Source: Candidatus Sulfopaludibacter sp. SbA3
GTDB taxonomy: Bacteria > Acidobacteriota > Terriglobia > 20CM-2-55-15
Assembly (NCBI GenBank): GCA_945861845.1
Contig: CAMAWS010000020.1
Span: forward strand, 1-14,544
Reading direction: 5' to 3'
DNA length: 14,544 bases
In this document: piece by piece, positions 1 through 6,120 of the stretch
How the letters are laid out: each line of letters starts with the position of its first letter
How positions within the stretch are numbered: position 1 is the first letter of the stretch
Notes under the pieces: generated by a model
The model's database searches: none
Seen by the model: the letters and a program-made list of their open reading frames with translations, nothing else
What the model was told of the DNA's origin: nothing
Program-made: the position numbers and the translations under genes

Positions 1-111
1 TAGTACAGAAAATGGGAAATGACCGGCCGGACCCCGATTTTCGCGTTACACCAATCACCTAAATTTAATGTATATCACGCTTCAGGTCGTGCGAATCCAC
101 ATCCCGCATAT

Positions 112-333
112 TCACCTCGGTTCGTGATGGCGCTGGCGTAACGGATCCAGAAGTCTCTCCAGGCCGTTGATCTTGATTTCGAGCATTGCCGCGAGCATGG
201 TCCCTAATTTGCCTTCAGGAAAGCCCTGCCGCGCAAACCAGACGAGGTACGGCTCGGGCAGATCGACAAGATAGCGATCCTTGAATTTGCCGAAGGGCAT
301 TCGTGTATTTGCGAGTTCAGTCAGGTCGTCCAT
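112..333 (-). CDS. DUF3820 family small protein
   Basis: This 73-residue protein carries the conserved DUF3820 core: an N-terminal MPFGKFKDR segment (about residues 12-20) and LVDLPEPYLVWF (about 22-33). It ends with a basic, His/Arg-rich tail. It has no signal peptide or membrane segment, so it should be cytoplasmic. DUF3820 proteins are short and often annotated as putative quorum-sensing-regulated virulence factors; their biochemical role is not established. The ATG start at 331-333 is the natural one because the family motif begins soon after it. No clear Shine-Dalgarno sequence precedes it. The gene lies downstream of the ABC-F gene on the same strand, but a long hairpin occupies nearly all the space between them. 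It may therefore need readthrough or a promoter inside that element. Family assignment is fairly sure; function is unknown. Confidence 0.8.
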   Translation of the reverse strand: MDDLTELANTRMPFGKFKDRYLVDLPEPYLVWFARQGFPEGKLGTMLAAMLEIKINGLERLLDPLRQRHHEPR

Positions 334-351
334 TGCTGTTCGTCAGTATTA

Positions 352-479
352 CAAATTGGCTATTGGACAAATCCGCAGTGGAGGTTCGAGGTTGGAAATT
401 CGAGATTCCAAATCGGTTCGTCCAATTTCGAACCTCGAATCTCAGACTTCCATTGCGGATTTGTCCAATAGCCAATTTG
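352..479. repeat. Long imperfect inverted repeat (128 bp hairpin)
   Basis: The outer arms are 352-382 and 449-479, which match as reverse complements at 30 of 31 positions. The single mismatch would be a G-U pair in + strand RNA. Inside them lie weaker arms made of degenerate TTCGAGGTT / GAAATT units (about 383-402 and 425-445), so nearly the whole 128 bp can fold on itself around a short central loop. It begins 21 bp past the ABC-F stop codon and ends 18 bp before the DUF3820 start. It has no run of T typical of an intrinsic terminator. It could terminate or stabilise the ABC-F transcript, or be a dispersed palindromic (REP/MITE-like) element. The outer arms are direct observation; the role is inference. 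Confidence 0.85.
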
Positions 480-500
480 GACATTTCTGGAGTCACTCTT

Positions 501-2138
501 TCAGTGATGAACCCCAGGCGCCTCGTGGCCGGTGCGGATGACGTACTCCGAGTAAGAGCCCGGGTAGGCGTGGGGGTGAACGTCGGTACCGCTCTCGCCC
601 CCGAGTTCCAGGACGCGGTTGCTGAGCGCGCGCAGGAACGCGCGGTCGTGCGATACGAAAAGCATGGTGCCCTCGAAGTCCTTCAGCGCCTCGATGAGCA
701 TCTCCTTTGTTGCGACATCCAGATGGTTGGTCGGCTCGTCGAGTACAAGAAAATTGGGCGGGTTCATCAGCATTCGCGCCATGACCAGGCGCGTCTTCTC
801 GCCGCCTGAGAGCACCCGGATTTTCTTGTCGATGTCGTCACCTGAAAACTGGAACGCCCCGGCAAGACTTCTAAGGGAGCCGATGGATTCATCCGGGAAG
901 TCGTTGCGAAGCTGCTCTTCAATTGTCAGTTCGGGGTCGAGCAGGTCGAGCGCCTGCTGGGCGAAATAGCCCATCTGGAGGCTGGCGCCAAGGCGGACTT
1001 CGCCGGAGTCCGGAGCGAGAGCCCCGGCCACCATCTTGAGCAGCGTCGACTTGCCGGCGCCATTCTTCCCCATCACGCACCAGCGCTCGCCGCGGCGAAC
1101 GTTGATACTCAGCCCGTCGAATACCACGCGCCGGCCGTATGCCTTGCTGATGTTTTCGATCGCGGCCACCTGGTCGCCCGACCGCGGGGGTTGGCGGAAG
1201 GTGAAGTTCACCACGCGGCGCTTTTTCGGCAACTCGATCTTTTCGATCTTATCGAGAGCCTTTACCCGGCTCTGCACCTGCGCCGCCTTGGCAGCGTGCG
1301 CGGCAAAACGGTCGATGAATCGCTGTTCCTTCGCGAGCATGGCCTGTTGCCGCGCGTAAGCAGCTTCCCGGTTCGTTTCGCGAATGGTGCGTTCGCGTTC
1401 GTAGAAATCGTAGTTACCGGAGTAAATTGTGATCTCGCCGGCGTCGATCTCGGCAATCTTCGTGACGATGCGGTTCATGAATTCGCGGTCGTGCGAAGTC
1501 ATCAGCAGCGCGCCGGGAAGGGACTTCAGGAAACTTTCCAGCCAGACTATGGATTCGATATCCAGGTGGTTGGTGGGCTCGTCCATCAGGAGCACGTCCG
1601 GGCGTCCGAGCAGCACGCGAGCCATCGCCACGCGCATCTTCCAGCCACCGGAGAGCGCTCCAACATCGCCTTCAATCCGTTCATCGTCGAAACCGAGGCC
1701 GAGGAGCACTTCGCGCGCCTGGCTTTCGAGCGCGTAACCGCCGAAGTGTTCGTATTCCTCCTGCACTTCGCCGAAGCGCGCCAGGAGCGTGTCCATCTCA
1801 TCGGAACGCGCAGGGTCGCCGAGGGCGTGCTGCAGGGACTCGAGTTCATGGTGCAGGTCGCCAACGCGTCCGCTCCCGGCAATGGCCTCGTCGAGCACGG
1901 ACCGGCCCGACATCTCTTCCACGTCCTGCCGGAAGTAACCGATGGTCAGCTTTCGCGGCACCGAGACATCGCCCTCGTCAGCCCCCTCTTCGCCAACGAT
2001 CATCCGGAATAGCGTGGTTTTGCCGGAGCCGTTGGGACCGACAAGTCCCACCTTTTCGCCCGGGTTGAGCTGAAACGATGCGTCGACGAACAACACCTGC
2101 CGTCCGTACTGCTTGTTAATGCGGGAAAAAGAGATCAT
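501..2138 (-). CDS. ABC-F family ATP-binding protein (translation-factor type)
   Basis: The 545-residue protein has two ABC ATPase domains in one chain and no membrane segments, the ABC-F arrangement. Domain 1 has Walker A GPNGSGKTT (from about residue 34), signature LSGGWKMR (about 162) and Walker B LLMDEPTNHLD (about 183). Domain 2 has Walker A GKNGAGKST (about 357), signature LSGGEKTR (about 443) and Walker B LVLDEPTNHLD (about 464). Between them is a charged helical linker (about 240-320), the region that in this family contacts the ribosome and P-site tRNA. It lacks the extra C-terminal coiled coil of Uup. Length and layout resemble YbiT/EttA-type factors that modulate translation on the ribosome; some relatives give antibiotic resistance by ribosome protection, which cannot be judged here. 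The ATG start at 2138 lies just before the first beta strand. No strong ribosome binding site is visible. Confidence 0.93.
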   Translation of the reverse strand: MISFSRINKQYGRQVLFVDASFQLNPGEKVGLVGPNGSGKTTLFRMIVGEEGADEGDVSVPRKLTIGYFRQDVEEMSGRSVLDEAIAGSGRVGDLHHELESLQHALGDPARSDEMDTLLARFGEVQEEYEHFGGYALESQAREVLLGLGFDDERIEGDVGALSGGWKMRVAMARVLLGRPDVLLMDEPTNHLDIESIVWLESFLKSLPGALLMTSHDREFMNRIVTKIAEIDAGEITIYSGNYDFYERERTIRETNREAAYARQQAMLAKEQRFIDRFAAHAAKAAQVQSRVKALDKIEKIELPKKRRVVNFTFRQPPRSGDQVAAIENISKAYGRRVVFDGLSINVRRGERWCVMGKNGAGKSTLLKMVAGALAPDSGEVRLGASLQMGYFAQQALDLLDPELTIEEQLRNDFPDESIGSLRSLAGAFQFSGDDIDKKIRVLSGGEKTRLVMARMLMNPPNFLVLDEPTNHLDVATKEMLIEALKDFEGTMLFVSHDRAFLRALSNRVLELGGESGTDVHPHAYPGSYSEYVIRTGHEAPGVHH

Positions 2139-2293
2139 GACAATCTGTTAGCGTAGCACGCGGATCGGTTGGAGAGACGCTCCCATGAACTGAAATCGCT
2201 TGCGGCCATTTCAGCCTGGAGCTACATTCAACAATCTCGAAGCCGTAGACACAACTATGCCCTTGCCACGGATACCCAATTCAGGAAAACCAT

Positions 2294-3310
2294 ATGAGAC
2301 CAGCGTTCCGCATACTTTGGTTCCTCTTCTTTGCTTTGCCGGCGTTAGCCCAGCCGAACACCGGTAGCATCACGGGAGTCATTTCGGGCGAAGAGCGTCC
2401 TGCGATTGGTGACGCCCTGATTCAGGCAAAGAACACAGACACCGGAACTCTTTACAAGACCTCCAGTTCGCCTACCGGCAATTACACGCTGCCGCAGGTA
2501 CCGGCAGGAAGATACGAACTCTCGGTTGCCGCGTTGTTTTTCGCGCCTTATCAACGGCTGGACGTCATGGTCGGAGCGGGACAGGCATCCCGAATTGATG
2601 TTGACCTCGGTCATTCCGGAAGCCTGGGTACGCTCGGGGACGATCATGCCGCCTTCGCAGCCGTCTTAACAGCCAGACGCACGCCTCCGGCCGGACCGGC
2701 CCCCCGCACTCCAAATGGCAAGCCGGATCTCTCCGGGCTTTGGGGAACAGTTCCCGCAGACGCCGGAGAAAGCGAGAGACCGGAAATGCTGCCCTGGGCA
2801 GGAGCTTTGGCCATGGAATGGATACAGAATGACTTTAAGGACCTTCCCAGTTCTCGTTGTCTGCCGAGCGGCCCGGAACTGCTGTTCGATCTTTTTCTGA
2901 ACAAGATCGTGCAGACTGCAGGTCTCCTTGTGATCCTTAATGAAGGCGATATTCCCGGCTACCGGCAGGTGTTTCTCGATGAGCGTGGTCATCCCGCAGA
3001 CATGGAAACAAGCTGGGCCGGACACTCGATTGGAAGGTGGGATGGCGACACGCTGGTCGTAGACACGGCCGGGCTCAACAACAAGACGTGGCTCGCAAAT
3101 GGTCCACATACGGAAATGCTGCGCATTACGACCCGCCTCCGGCGCATCGATTTGGGACATCTGGAAGTTGAAGCCACGTTTGACGACCCCGGAACGTACG
3201 CCAGGCCCTGGAAAAACAAGCGGGTCTATGTCCTGGTTACCAATGAAGAAATACAGGAATACATTTGTAACGAGAACAATCAGTATCCGGGCTACACCAA
3301 CGGCAAGTAA
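2294..3310 (+). CDS. Exported protein: carboxypeptidase-regulatory-like domain plus SGLW domain
   Basis: This is a 338-residue exported protein. Residues 1-19 form a signal peptide with a likely cut after ALA. Residues 22-106 are a carboxypeptidase-regulatory-like beta-sandwich (SITGVISGEE, NYTLPQVPAGRYELSV), a fold usually found in secreted or outer-membrane proteins. After a proline-rich linker (about 131-141) comes a second domain starting KPDLSGLWG. It includes GHSIGRWDGDTLVVDTAGL (about 243-261) and ends near QEYICNENN. I know this domain as common in Acidobacteria secreted proteins of unknown function. AGGAA at 2283-2287 supports the ATG at 2294. The DUF6152 gene follows 15 bp downstream, so the two are probably cotranscribed. 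No catalytic residues can be named. Compartment is well supported; function is unknown. Confidence 0.82.
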   Translation: MRPAFRILWFLFFALPALAQPNTGSITGVISGEERPAIGDALIQAKNTDTGTLYKTSSSPTGNYTLPQVPAGRYELSVAALFFAPYQRLDVMVGAGQASRIDVDLGHSGSLGTLGDDHAAFAAVLTARRTPPAGPAPRTPNGKPDLSGLWGTVPADAGESERPEMLPWAGALAMEWIQNDFKDLPSSRCLPSGPELLFDLFLNKIVQTAGLLVILNEGDIPGYRQVFLDERGHPADMETSWAGHSIGRWDGDTLVVDTAGLNNKTWLANGPHTEMLRITTRLRRIDLGHLEVEATFDDPGTYARPWKNKRVYVLVTNEEIQEYICNENNQYPGYTNGK

Positions 3311-3325
3311 AAGCAGGAGTCGCAC

Positions 3326-3730
3326 ATGAAAGTCGCCATGAGTTTCCCGGTTGCAATCTTGAATCTACTCTTCTTTACGGCAAGTGGATTTGCGCATCAT
3401 TCATTCGCAGCCCAGTACGATGCTGCCAAGCTGATGCAGTTTGTCGGAACAGTCACCAAAGTCGAATGGATGAACCCCCACGCCCGCTTCTATGTCGATG
3501 TCAAGGATGCGCAGGGCACTGTGACGAATTGGAACTTTGAACTCGGCCCCCCATTGGTGCTGCGGAGACTTGGATGGAAACAGGACTCCTTGAAGATTGG
3601 TGACCAGGTGAACGTTGAGGGCTATCTTGCGAAGGACGGCTCAAATATGGCGAACGCCAAGAGTCTCACACTGGCGGACGGCCGCAGCGTGTTTGCCGGA
3701 TCGTCCGCGGAAGGAAATTCCACAAGGTGA
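3326..3730 (+). CDS. DUF6152 family exported protein (first copy)
   Basis: This 134-residue protein has a signal peptide ending at about residue 23 (GFA), so the mature chain would begin His-His-Ser-Phe. Family features follow in order: HHSFAAQYD, GTVTKVEWMNPHARFYVDV (about 41-59), a Trp-Asn-Phe-Glu segment, LKIGDQVNVEG (about 89-99), AKDGSN and LADGRSVF. The alternation suggests a small beta barrel. DUF6152 has no assigned function. AGGAG at 3315-3319 lies six bases before the ATG. The gene sits 15 bp after the SGLW protein and its stop nearly touches the next gene, so it is the middle member of an operon. A second DUF6152 gene lies at 13140-13544, sharing the HH mature N-terminus and the WMNPH motif. 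Metal binding by the conserved His residues is my inference. Confidence 0.88.
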   Translation: MKVAMSFPVAILNLLFFTASGFAHHSFAAQYDAAKLMQFVGTVTKVEWMNPHARFYVDVKDAQGTVTNWNFELGPPLVLRRLGWKQDSLKIGDQVNVEGYLAKDGSNMANAKSLTLADGRSVFAGSSAEGNSTR

Positions 3731-3738
3731 GAGTTCAC

Positions 3739-4056
3739 ATGAGGAAACGGACGATCTGCCTCACGGCGGCCGCGATCGTGACTCTGGGATGGTTTGGCCT
3801 GCCGTCATCCGGTCAGGCAGTTCCGCAGGCCGCGGCAAACAACGCGCCCGTTTTCTCAGCCGACAACCAGTTGTCGAAGCCGATGAACTATCGCGAATGG
3901 GTGTGGCTGAGCTCGGGGCTTGGCATGTCGTACGGCCCATTGGCGCAGTCGGCTGGCAGGGCCAATCCTCCAGCGGTGGACAACACATTCGTGCAGTTTT
4001 ACCCGACCCTCATCGACATCGCGAAAGAGAAGAGAACGTTCAAGAATTCGCAGTGA
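3739..4056 (+). pseudogene. Truncated cytochrome P460-like protein
   Basis: The reading frame encodes 105 residues from the ATG at 3739. A GTG at 3727 overlaps the DUF6152 stop and is possible but less likely; GGTGAG at 3726-3731 is placed to serve the ATG. The product has a signal peptide ending near SGQA, then PVFSADNQL, MNYREWVWLSSGLGMSYGP and DNTFV. These match my recollection of the N-terminal half of exported cytochrome P460 proteins. Those proteins are usually about 170-190 residues and end with a CXXCH haem motif. Here the likeness stops after DNTFV, about 20 unrelated residues follow, and the frame closes 13 bp before a convergent gene. No CXXCH is present in any frame nearby. It is best read as a gene remnant missing its haem-binding half; a short functional protein is possible but less likely. 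Confidence 0.65.
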
Positions 4057-4069
4057 TCGTACCGGAACG

Positions 4070-4522
4070 TTACTTCGCCGGCTTGCGCTTCACTTTAATT
4101 ACGATTGAACCTAGCCCGCCGCCGACCACGACTGAGGAAAGAATCCAGACTGCGGCTGCAAGGAGTGGAACAACGACGTAAGCGGTAAGTGGCGTGACGT
4201 CCGGGCCGACAACGCCGCCTTGAGCCACGCTGAATCGCGGCTGCGGCCAGCTGTAGATATATGCCAGCCAGTAGGTCGGAATCACCATGGCGCGGGCCAG
4301 CGCGGCGTAGAGCGCCGTCGTCTTGATCAGCTCAAGGTATGGACGCGCTGCTCCGCTGTTTGCGATTCGGAAGGCGAAGTAAAGCGGGAAGACCAGGACA
4401 TACAAAACGACGACACTGAAGATGTTATTGACCGAATCAGGCGATCCGGCTCTCTCCAGAACAACCCGCAGGACAATTACAACTGCCGCGACGACCAATG
4501 GCCATTTTACCACTCCCTTCAT
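4070..4522 (-). CDS. Small four-helix membrane protein, function unknown
   Basis: I do not recognise this 150-residue protein. It has four hydrophobic stretches long enough to span the membrane: about residues 7-23, 34-53, 66-90 and 112-136. The loop between the last two (about 91-111) carries SWPQPRF and VVGPDVTP. The C-terminus is basic (VKRKPAK) and follows a Gly-rich end of the last helix (VVVGGGLGS), which suggests a cytoplasmic tail. There are no Cys residues and no evident catalytic or haem motif. The ATG at 4522 has GGAG seven bases upstream on its strand. The gene is downstream of the cytochrome c and cupredoxin genes on the same strand, but a perfect inverted repeat stands between, so linked transcription is uncertain. 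It converges on the P460 remnant with a 13-bp gap. Confidence 0.72.
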   Translation of the reverse strand: MKGVVKWPLVVAAVVIVLRVVLERAGSPDSVNNIFSVVVLYVLVFPLYFAFRIANSGAARPYLELIKTTALYAALARAMVIPTYWLAYIYSWPQPRFSVAQGGVVGPDVTPLTAYVVVPLLAAAVWILSSVVVGGGLGSIVIKVKRKPAK

Positions 4523-4549
4523 GAGTCATCTCCGGCGCCGATTCTACAC

Positions 4550-4627
4550 GACGGGGGGAGATCTGGGGACAGACTCCGAATTCCGAAGTTCAGGAATTCG
4601 GAGTCTGTCCCCAGATCTCCCCCCGTC
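4550..4627. repeat. Perfect 35-bp-stem inverted repeat (palindromic element)
   Basis: Arms 4550-4584 and 4593-4627 are exact reverse complements over all 35 bases, separated by an 8-base loop (GAAGTTCA). The arms contain GGGGACAGACTCCGAATTCC and its complement. Two bases of the right arm are part of the stop codon of the cupredoxin-like gene, so the element abuts that gene's end. It lies 28 bp upstream of the next gene's start on the same strand. A perfect stem this long suggests recent origin or selection. From memory, GGGGACAGACTCC-type palindromes recur between genes in environmental genomes near REP-associated tyrosine transposases; I could not check this. It may also act as a bidirectional terminator. 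Confidence 0.93.
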
Positions 4628-5369
4628 ACTTCGCGGCGGGTTTTTCGGCGCCGGTATAGGCAAAGTCAACAGTGGCGGTGGCGCCTGCGGTGACGCGGAC
4701 GGTCTTTGTAAGCGTGCCGTACTGTTCGTGCCACGCCTCTACGGTGTAGTTTCCCGGAGGCACTTTTGCTATCTCGAAACTGCCGGTATTCCCGCTGACG
4801 GCAAAATAAGGGTGACTGACGACGCCGACTAGAAGCGTCATCCAGCTGTGCACTTCGCATTTCACGCGGACCATTTCCTCGGCCTTTGGCACGAACTTAT
4901 ATACCAGGCCCGCTACCGGCTGGCCAACATTGAATCCGTTCGTAAGGTTCGATATGGCGTGGACGTTATGAAGAAGTTGATCGCTGTTCTTTATCTCGAC
5001 AGTCTGGCCGACGCGGGCGCCCACCATGCGGGGAGTGTAGACACAACTGCGCTGGTCGACGGCCACAGGCGCGGCCGGGACCGGGGTTTGCGGAAACTTT
5101 CCCTGAAGCTTGACGAACACATTCGCCAGGCCGCCATCGGCGGTGGTCAAAACGGATTCCTGGAGAACGCGCTTACCCCGGTTCATTTCAGCGCACTTGG
5201 GATCGCGGCCCATGCGGATGATCGCGTTGCCCGGCAACTTTCCCGTGAGGCGGATCCGGCCTCGAATTGTCCCGGCGGCGGTTTGCGCCGCTGCGGTCGA
5301 GGTCGCACCGGCCACGGCCATAGCCACGGCCAGCGTCACTGTCGCCAACAGATGCACTTGAGGCTTCAT
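4626..5369 (-). CDS. Exported cupredoxin-like protein with C-terminal regulatory-like domain
   Basis: From the ATG at 5369 the protein has 247 residues. GGAGG at 5375-5379, five bases upstream, fixes this start; an upstream in-frame ATG at 5384 would place that site inside the gene. A signal peptide ends around TAAAQ (residue 29). The central domain has the layout of a type 1 copper site: KNSDQLLHNVHA (His134, His137) then VKCEVHSWM (Cys171, His174, Met177). Cys59 and Cys109 could form a disulfide. Residues about 196-237 (GSFEIAKVPPGNYTVEAWHE) form a small beta-sandwich of the carboxypeptidase-regulatory-like type. The combination matches proteins annotated as methylamine-utilization-like or plastocyanin-like. 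A role as a periplasmic electron carrier or copper binder is likely but unproven. The cytochrome c gene upstream ends 23 bp away, so the two form an operon. Confidence 0.87.
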   Translation of the reverse strand: MKPQVHLLATVTLAVAMAVAGATSTAAAQTAAGTIRGRIRLTGKLPGNAIIRMGRDPKCAEMNRGKRVLQESVLTTADGGLANVFVKLQGKFPQTPVPAAPVAVDQRSCVYTPRMVGARVGQTVEIKNSDQLLHNVHAISNLTNGFNVGQPVAGLVYKFVPKAEEMVRVKCEVHSWMTLLVGVVSHPYFAVSGNTGSFEIAKVPPGNYTVEAWHEQYGTLTKTVRVTAGATATVDFAYTGAEKPAAK

Positions 5370-5374
5370 TAGTA

Positions 5375-5379
5375 CCTCC
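5375..5379 (-). promoter_or_regulatory. Ribosome binding site of the cupredoxin-like gene
   Basis: GGAGG on the minus strand, five bases before the ATG at 5369. It decides between this start and an in-frame ATG at 5384, which lies upstream of the site and has no such site of its own. Confidence 0.75.
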
Positions 5380-5392
5380 AACACTTTCGGTA

Positions 5393-6001
5393 TTACTTCG
5401 CCGCAGGCACGACTTCCGGAGCCACTGCCGGCGCAGCTGCGGGCGCGCCCTGGTTCGGGTACCAGTATTTCAAGTGACAGTTTTCACATGCAATGTCGAT
5501 CTTGTCGCTGGAGTACAACACCCCTTCCGCGTCCTTTTTGTCGATTGCAGCCAGAACCGGGGCAGTTGCTTCCTGGAGCTCGTGCGCCAGTCTCGTCCAG
5601 GTTGCCGGGTCCGCTAGTATCAGTTTCTCGATCTCCTCAGGCCCCAATTCGACAGCGGGCTCGGCTGCCTTCTCTCCCGGCTTGGCGACACGGCGGCCGG
5701 GAACGGCCAGCACATTGCTGCTTTCTATAAGGATGATGGCGCTTTTTCGGACCGCCGCCCACTCCTCGTCGTTCTTGGGGAACTTCTCTTCGATTCCCTT
5801 CGCCGACACATAAGTGGCCACCGATTCCCAGATCACGTCGGCACTGGGATCTACCATTGAATCCATGATTTCTTTTATGGTGGCTGTAGGCTTGTACTCC
5901 GTCGCCGGGGCAGGCGGAGCCGCAGGCGGCTCAGGCGCTGCACACCCACCGATGAAAAGAGCTAGAACGGTTACTGCAAAGAATGAGAAATTCGAGCGCA
6001 T
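5393..6001 (-). CDS. Lipoprotein cytochrome c (class II / c556-like)
   Basis: The protein has 202 residues from the ATG at 6001, which has AGGAGG four bases upstream. The open frame extends to 6199, but that part would run across the divergent promoter region and into the HupE gene. Residues 1-19 are a lipoprotein signal with lipobox LFIGGC, giving a lipid anchor on Cys20. A Pro/Ala-rich spacer follows (about 22-38). The rest is mostly helical with one haem c site, CENCH at residues 172-176, near the C-terminus, followed by LKYWYPNQ. A C-terminal CXXCH after a helical bundle is typical of class II cytochromes (c', c556). It ends in an Ala/Pro-rich tail. It probably works as a membrane-tethered electron carrier with the cupredoxin-like protein encoded 23 bp downstream. 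The partner oxidoreductase is not in the window. Confidence 0.88.
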   Translation of the reverse strand: MRSNFSFFAVTVLALFIGGCAAPEPPAAPPAPATEYKPTATIKEIMDSMVDPSADVIWESVATYVSAKGIEEKFPKNDEEWAAVRKSAIILIESSNVLAVPGRRVAKPGEKAAEPAVELGPEEIEKLILADPATWTRLAHELQEATAPVLAAIDKKDAEGVLYSSDKIDIACENCHLKYWYPNQGAPAAAPAVAPEVVPAAK

Positions 6002-6005
6002 GAAA

Positions 6006-6011
6006 CCTCCT
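6006..6011 (-). promoter_or_regulatory. Ribosome binding site of the cytochrome c gene
   Basis: A full AGGAGG on the minus strand, four bases before the ATG at 6001. It supports that start over upstream in-frame starts as far as 6199, and places the lipoprotein signal at the N-terminus. Confidence 0.8.
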
Positions 6012-6044
6012 GAAATGACGATTATCCCTGGAACAAGCTCCGGG

Positions 6045-6071
6045 ATTGTACCACCGCGAGAATTGACGCAA
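6045..6071 (-). promoter_or_regulatory. Possible promoter of the cytochrome c-cupredoxin operon
   Basis: On the minus strand TACAAT (6045-6050) matches the -10 consensus at five of six bases. The nearest -35-like hexamer, TTGCGT (6066-6071), matches at three and the spacer is only 15 bp. It lies in the 119-bp gap between divergent genes, about 44 bases before the cytochrome c start. The -10 is reasonable and the -35 weak. Confidence 0.35.
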
Positions 6072-6084
6072 TTCTGAAGACTCT

Positions 6085-6113
6085 CTGAATTTTCCTTAAT
6101 GTAGGGGTAAAAT
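6085..6113 (+). promoter_or_regulatory. Possible promoter of the HupE gene, leaderless type
   Basis: TAAAAT at 6108-6113 matches the -10 consensus at five of six bases and ends seven bases before the ATG at 6121. A weak -35-like CTGAAT sits at 6085-6090 with a 17-bp spacer. Transcription would start at or next to the start codon. No well-placed ribosome binding site exists for this gene, which fits a leaderless mRNA. Confidence 0.35.
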
Positions 6114-6120
6114 TCGCGCC

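Noticed and set aside
1..111. Possible RNA or regulatory feature in the first 111 bases
   Set aside because: Apart from a short CCGGCCGG palindrome, I see no stem-loop, promoter or coding signal that I can support.
303..809. 168-residue plus-strand open frame across the hairpin and ABC-F 3' end
   Set aside because: It runs through the inverted repeat and antisense to the ABC-F coding region, with no ribosome site or domain.
1191..2012. 273-residue open frame on the plus strand
   Set aside because: It lies wholly antisense to the ABC-F gene, whose motifs are complete; the translation has no recognisable domain and reflects GC-rich codon bias.
2190..2214. CTGAAAT/ATTTCAG inverted repeat in the divergent gap between the ABC-F and SGLW genes
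   Set aside because: Only 7-bp arms with an 11-base spacer; this can occur by chance and nothing ties it to a regulator.
2666..3325. 219-residue minus-strand open frame
   Set aside because: Antisense to the SGLW-domain protein, which has a signal peptide, ribosome site and operon context.
3615..4181. 188-residue plus-strand frame across the DUF6152 and P460 genes
   Set aside because: It is out of frame with both recognised products. I considered whether it completes the P460 gene after a frameshift, but it has no CXXCH or P460-like residues.
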